DNA of 64,000 bases. Source: Heracleum sosnowskyi. Lineage: Eukaryota; Streptophyta; Magnoliopsida; Apiales; Apiaceae. Numbering within the stretch: the stretch's first letter is position 1; every line of letters starts with the position of its first letter. The position numbers and the translations under genes were made by a program. Below the pieces are notes generated by a model that was not told where the DNA came from, made no database searches, and saw only the letters and a list, made by a program, of their open reading frames with translations. Below are positions 59,477 through 64,000 of the stretch, one piece after another. The DNA lies in contig JAUIZM010000012.1 in NCBI GenBank assembly GCA_030848705.1, forward strand, positions 6,760,679 through 6,824,678. Direction: 5' to 3'.

Positions 59477-60621
59477 TGAGCAATATCGAATGATTTCCCT
59501 CCTCAACTCAATCCATTTTTAAGTGGTTTTTGACATATTTTCGTTGTTTTTCCACCTTATTATCATCGTGACGGCGCAGAAATTGCAGAGTATATATTTT
59601 ACTATGTGAATTATATTTTACTAGCTTATAGGGTTACCAGTGAGGGATTGAGGGTTAGATATCTAACTTGCCACCACATATATATCACTATTTCAGTTTC
59701 TATTTTACTATGTTTGTTTATATTATTGCGAGGTGATACGTTTAATAGGTGCATACCCTTGTTCGAATTGTGACCAGACTACTATTTTACTCATCTTTTC
59801 ACTGCCCTGTTTCTTTATTTCCCAGATTTTTATTTAGCACACTAGGGCCATCTCCGACTCTAAGAGTTTTTAAAATCAAATTTAAATATAATATAAAATA
59901 TTGATTCTATGTAATTTATTGTGGATTTATCTCCAATCATACTTTTTATAATATAAAATATTGATTCTAGGAAATTAAATCAAATAAAGAGTACTATAGA
60001 TTACTTAAAAGTGGTTAGTAGCTCAAACTGAGGAGAAAGAAGAGAATTTTAGTGAATTTAACGGCTACTAAGAATCTCTTATAATAAGAAAAGTTATTTT
60101 TCTCTTCAAATATCAAGTTAAAAGTCATTACAAAGAGGTTATTGAACATAAGGTGACTTCTTTAAAAATAACATTCAAATATATTACAAAGAGGTTATTG
60201 GACATGAGGTGACTCGCTTTAAAAACAACATGAGAAGTTGTATATCGTTGTTGGCAGAATGGATTTTTAGTCCAGAAAGTAATCAAGGTCTACATATATC
60301 AGTAAAAAGCACAAGAACATATTGTTCGTCTCCTAGACTTGAAATCAATCACGAATATGCAGTTTATAAAAATGGAGTTTAATAGATACAATAAGTACGA
60401 TATTAGTTACTTTTTACCACTCACACGGCAAAATTACCGATACAGTAAGTTTAAAAATGGAGTTCAAGATGTGTGTATAAGAGTAGTTTGGTCTCCATCA
60501 TAATAAAAAGTGTGCACCTATCATGTGCATGTAGCAAATACCATATTTTGTTATCCTCTTCCAAGAGGTTCTCTTTGTCTTTGGGTTTCAAGTTTCCTAA
60601 ACAGCTTTGCATGTCTTGCAG
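59477..60621. other. Expanded intron region of RLK-D
   Basis: AT-rich sequence between the surviving micro-exons, longer than in RLK-A or RLK-B. The stretch about 59640-60480 has no match in the other copies and looks inserted, including repeats such as 'ataatataaaatattgattcta' (59900, 59948) and 'attacaaagaggttattg' (60128, 60182). No gene recognised. Confidence 0.5.
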
Positions 60622-62027
60622 GCATGCGGATCTACCAGCACGACACTTCAATGTATCTGGGTGAGCAATCCAATGTGATTTGTTTACTCCAGTCGATCCA
60701 ATAATCTTTTAAGCGGTTTCTGACATATTTCCATTGTTTTCCACTTTCTTATATCACTATGACCTCACAGCATATTTAGGAGAGTTCCTCGGTGAGATGC
60801 TAGATTTCATAGTGATTTGTTTATGATTTCTTCTTTTCTTTTTTTTGCTAAGTTTGTTTATGATTTCTTATTCCTCCGTTAACAGTTAGTATGAAATTTC
60901 GAATAAAATCTCATTTGTTAATTTACATCATCTTTATTGCAGTAATGATTTTTGTTGCAAGATGTTTGTGTGGACTACCATTTCTATCCACGTTCTTAAT
61001 ATATAAATTAAGGAGAAGACATCTATCAGTGCATGGCACCATTGAAGATTTCCTGCAAGGTCAAAACAATCTGATGCCTATTAGGTTCAACTATTCCCAG
61101 ATTAAGAAGTTCACTAAAGGATTTAGTGATAAACTAGGTGAAGGGGGCTTTGGTACTGTGTATAAAGGAAAACTTCGAAGTGGACTTGCCGTGGCTGTTA
61201 AAATACTAACCAACTAGCGTAAAAGCCCGTGCGATGCACGGGCCTGTTCATATACGAAAATAATTTTCGCACAAATCAGCATCTTCGAAATAATTTTATA
61301 ATTAAATATATGGTAAATTATAGTATTTCAACTTTATTTTATATTTGTAAATTAATTTTATAATATTGTATGCCGTTTTCATGAACCAAATATTTTATAA
61401 TTTGATCAGGTTTAAAAAGTTGGATCAATATATCTATACGATAATAATTACATGATTATTATTATTATTAATTTCTTAAATAATAATTAAATTTCCAATG
61501 TTGTGAAAAGAAATTTATTAAAATGACATGATTATTATTATTATTAATTTCTTAAATAATAATTAAATTTCCAATGTCGTGAAAAGAAATTTATTAAAAT
61601 GATCAATTAAGTGTAACATAAATAATTATTGTAGCATAATTGTTCGTGTATAACATAGATGTTTGTAAACTCATGTGATTTTAATGTAATAAAAGTATAT
61701 TTGTAAAAAAGATAATCATGTATGTGAGATTATATATTAAGATATATTACAAATTTTCTTAATTTTTTATATCTTATACATAATATTTTTTTTTTGATAA
61801 TCAAGTAATTCATTAATAAACGGTCATACGACATCTACAAAAATAATCAAAATAGAACAAACACGTAATAAAATAGATCAAATCAGAATTTTCTTCACCC
61901 CGAACTATGATTGTTGAGCAAATCATTCATTGTAGCACATCACTCGTTCATATCGCTGAAGTTTGCAGCCTTTTTAGAGAGACAATCCAATAATCTGTTG
62001 TAGTCGTGCAATATATATATATATATA

Positions 62028-62432
62028 GAGTAAGGTTCAAGAGAGAACCCTCTTAAAAAGGGAACCAAGGAACTTTTAAAAAAAATCATTTTAACATAGA
62101 AAGAAAAATAGAATTAGTTATATATCATCCTAATAGTCCCAAAAAGTTAATTACTTACAAACAAAGATTCATTTTTAAATTTAAAAAAATATATGAAAAA
62201 ATTATGAATCTGCTTATGAATCTCTTATATATATATAAGAGATTCAAAAAGAGATTCATAATTTTTTCATATATTTTTTTAAATTTAAAAATGAATCTTT
62301 GTTTGTAAGTAATTAACTTTTTGGGACTATTAGGATGATATACAACTATTTATATTTTTATTTTAATTTAAAACTATTTTTTTTTAAAGTTTCTTGGTTC
62401 TCTTTTTAAGAGGGTTCTCTCTAGAGCCCTGG

Positions 62433-62433
<1 letters not shown>
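62028..62433. mobile_element. Near-perfect palindromic MITE, about 0.4 kb
   Basis: The two halves meet near 62230-62240 ('cttatatatatataag') and are almost exact inverted copies: 'agagagaaccctcttaaaaag' outward on both sides, 'ttagttatatatcatcc' against 'ggatgatatacaact', and 'acaaacaaagattcat' against 'atgaatctttgtttgt'. TA-rich sequence flanks both ends, so a TA or longer target duplication cannot be read with certainty. Confidence 0.85.

Positions 62434-62434
<1 letters not shown>

Positions 62435-62493
<59 letters not shown>
62435..62493. repeat. (TA)n microsatellite
   Basis: About 29 TA units without interruption, directly next to the palindromic MITE. Confidence 0.95.
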
Positions 62494-62495
<2 letters not shown>

Positions 62496-63553
62496 AATTC
62501 GTCCATACGTATTCGAACAATTAATCGTAATTGCGACTCCATACAATCCAAATCAATGAACCACTATTATAAATTCTACAGATCTACGATCTCGGATACT
62601 AAAACAAGCCAAACTCTCACAAGGAAAGAGAACAAACCCGAAGAATGGGTAGAGAAAATCCACTAAACGGAGTACTAAAACTCTCAATAATGAGAGAGAC
62701 CTATACAAATCGAAAACAAAATCAAAAGAAAACAGTAAAGATGAGTCTTATCACCAACTTTTTGGTTAATGACAACCCCTTAAATAAAAATTGTGAGTTA
62801 AGATTTTTTTGACGGAAGTATAGATAATATATATGAGCGGTTATTGTATAATCACAAAGTCTACAATACATGTCAATAAGACATTTTACGTTTTTATCAT
62901 TTATTTTCGTGTTCGTGTAATTTCATGCATCAAAAATTAAATCAAACACTAAATTTTCGTGTCATAAATCAAATTTTTGTGAAAGATGTGAACGGTGAAG
63001 GAATGATAAAAAAAAATGGACAAATTAGTGACATGTGAGATTTATTAAAGTTGTAAAGAATAATATGTCTTTTGGAAAGATAAAAATAAAGGAGTGTACA
63101 TTTCGAAAATAAAATTGTTAACAAATGAATGAGACGAACAAATTGTATTATAATTATTTCATAATTTAATGAAAAATATCAACGCTAACTTTCTTAATTT
63201 AAAAAATATTAACTAACGAATAATGAGATCCTTGTATCTAATATGTAATTTATATTAGATCAAATATTATTATTATATTTTATGTATAAATACTTGACCA
63301 GTTCAAATAAATATAAATTATATCAATTAACAATATAATTGGTATTTTTTAATTGAAAAAAACATGTATAATAAAAAATTTACAAACATGATCGGATATG
63401 TAGTTATATACAAAGCTACAAAAACAAACATAATAGTATATAAATAATATAAGTCCACGTTCTATATACTTAAAATTTAAATTATGAAAAGAATAAAAGG
63501 AGATAATGTGATTTACCTAATATGAATTCTAAGTTATAAATCAAAAGTTAACT

Positions 63554-63607
63554 TAGCACAGTGGTTAAGACATGAAATTGCTAAAATGAAGTTAAGGGTT
63601 CGATTCT
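63554..63607 (+). other. tRNA-like A-box and B-box (SINE-like piece)
   Basis: TAGCACAGTGG (63554-63564) fits an A box and GGTTCGATTCT (63597-63607) a B box, at tRNA-like spacing. The stems do not fold as a complete tRNA by eye, so this is a tRNA-derived piece within the Helitron rather than a tRNA gene. Confidence 0.5.
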
Positions 63608-64000
63608 TAATGAGAACACAAATTAATTAATTTTGAGCATAACTTATAGAAAGTGGCATTTTTGTGATTTTTCAACAAATAAGGGTAAAATTGTAATTTC
63701 ACAGCCATTTTTTGGGCTCAATTTGCCCTTAGACGCAATTTAATATATATAAGTAGATTCCAAGACTAGTGGCCAAGATTTCATCAATGAAGTTGGTACA
63801 ATTGGTATGATCCACCATGTTAACATTGTGAGACTTGTTGGTTTTTGCGTTGAGGGTTCCAAACGTGCTCTCATTTATGAGTTGATGCCGAACGGATCTC
63901 TTGATAAATACATTTTTCTCGAAGGAGGAGGAACATCTACTCTGAATTGTGAAAAGATTTATGAAATTTCCTGTAAACTGGTTGGTGGCATTGAGTATTT

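Larger units (their letters stand above)
61214..63757 (-). mobile_element. Helitron, non-autonomous, 2,544 bp, in RLK-D kinase exon
   Basis: On the minus strand it begins TCTACTTATATATATTAAAT and ends with a hairpin (GCCCGTGC-ATC-GCACGGGC, 61225-61243) 11 bp before CTAG. Removing it rejoins 'ctaaccaa' and 'ttccaagac' exactly as in intact RLK-B, so insertion occurred between A and T without target duplication, the Helitron hallmark. No Rep/helicase is visible. It contains a palindromic MITE, a long TA run and a tRNA-like segment. Confidence 0.92.
58266..64000 (+). pseudogene. RLK-D: broken LRK10-like receptor kinase copy
   Basis: A copy of RLK-B with many lesions. The ectodomain exon (from 58266) has TGC to TGA at about 58361 and is split: 58266-58580 stops, about 235 bp of unrelated AT-rich sequence follow, and 58815-59340 restarts with a repeat of roughly 125 bp. 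The exon end is then lost to a mariner-like scrap ('tactccatccgtccc', 59346). The first micro-exon is 54 nt instead of 42 (59422-59475), the 21-nt one lacks its donor, and the 39-nt (60622-60660) and 12-nt (60780-60791) exons are intact. The kinase exon starts at 60943, is cut at 61213 by a Helitron and resumes at 63758, running past the window edge. Confidence 0.88.

Noticed and set aside
63541..63630. Functional tRNA gene
   Set aside because: A and B boxes are present, but acceptor and anticodon stems do not pair convincingly.

Overview
This is nuclear DNA of a flowering plant, most likely a eudicot; I cannot name the species. The evidence is GT-AG split genes, plant-only families (LRK10-like receptor kinases with GUB_WAK_bind ectodomains, a CASP-like membrane protein, a UVR8-type RCC1 protein) and a heavy load of plant transposons (LINE, CACTA, Ty3/gypsy chromovirus, Helitrons, MULE- and hAT-type MITEs). 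Sequence is AT-rich with no operons. The host layer is a duplicated cluster of non-RD receptor-like kinases (RLKs). Copies are: A (+, 4321-6944, ectodomain exon left of the window), remnant E (+, 36060-37015), C (-, 37125-39231, intact), B (+, 40492-43247, intact), C' (-, kinase lost, 57036-57657) and D (+, broken, 58266-64000). C/B and C'/D are two copies of one head-to-head pair.

Left to right: a 5'-truncated LINE (1 to about 4160) sits in what is probably intron 1 of RLK-A, with a MULE-like MITE (4593-5509) in another intron. An intact seven-blade RCC1 gene follows (7332-9580). The region 10766-30407 is one CACTA transposon with a second, complete CACTA of the same family nested inside it (14953-25339). 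Both 3-bp target duplications (ATT and TAG) are readable, and the paralogous segment downstream of RLK-B gives the empty site of the outer one. The inner element carries a divergent pair, an 11-exon TNP1-like gene (-) and a 3-exon TNP2 transposase (+), plus a third gene for a GRF zinc finger with a C-terminal membrane segment. A 174-bp satellite lies in the divergent promoter. The outer element has a broken TNP1-like gene, an expanded 175-bp satellite in the opposite orientation, and unidentified exon-like cargo where TNP2 would be.

From 30408 the ancestral order resumes: a CASP-like gene (copy A, splice acceptor deleted), fragments of an ILP1/ZC3HC1-like gene, an LTR-retrotransposon fragment, RLK-E and the C/B pair (with a hAT-like MITE between them). 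A second copy of the segment behind RLK-A follows RLK-B: no RCC1 gene, a Helitron-like insert, an intact CASP-like copy B and the tail of the ILP1-like gene. Next come an orphan NRPB12-like exon, a young gypsy chromovirus (49848-55049, near-identical LTRs, TSD AGGTG, three in-frame stops), an RPA70-like OB-fold gene or fragment, and the C'/D pair, where a Helitron with exact A^T insertion splits the kinase exon of RLK-D.

The most notable content is the nested CACTA pair with its inverted satellite and unusual cargo, and the RLK genes' run of symmetric phase-1 micro-exons (42, 21, 36/39 and 12 nt) between ectodomain and membrane segment.
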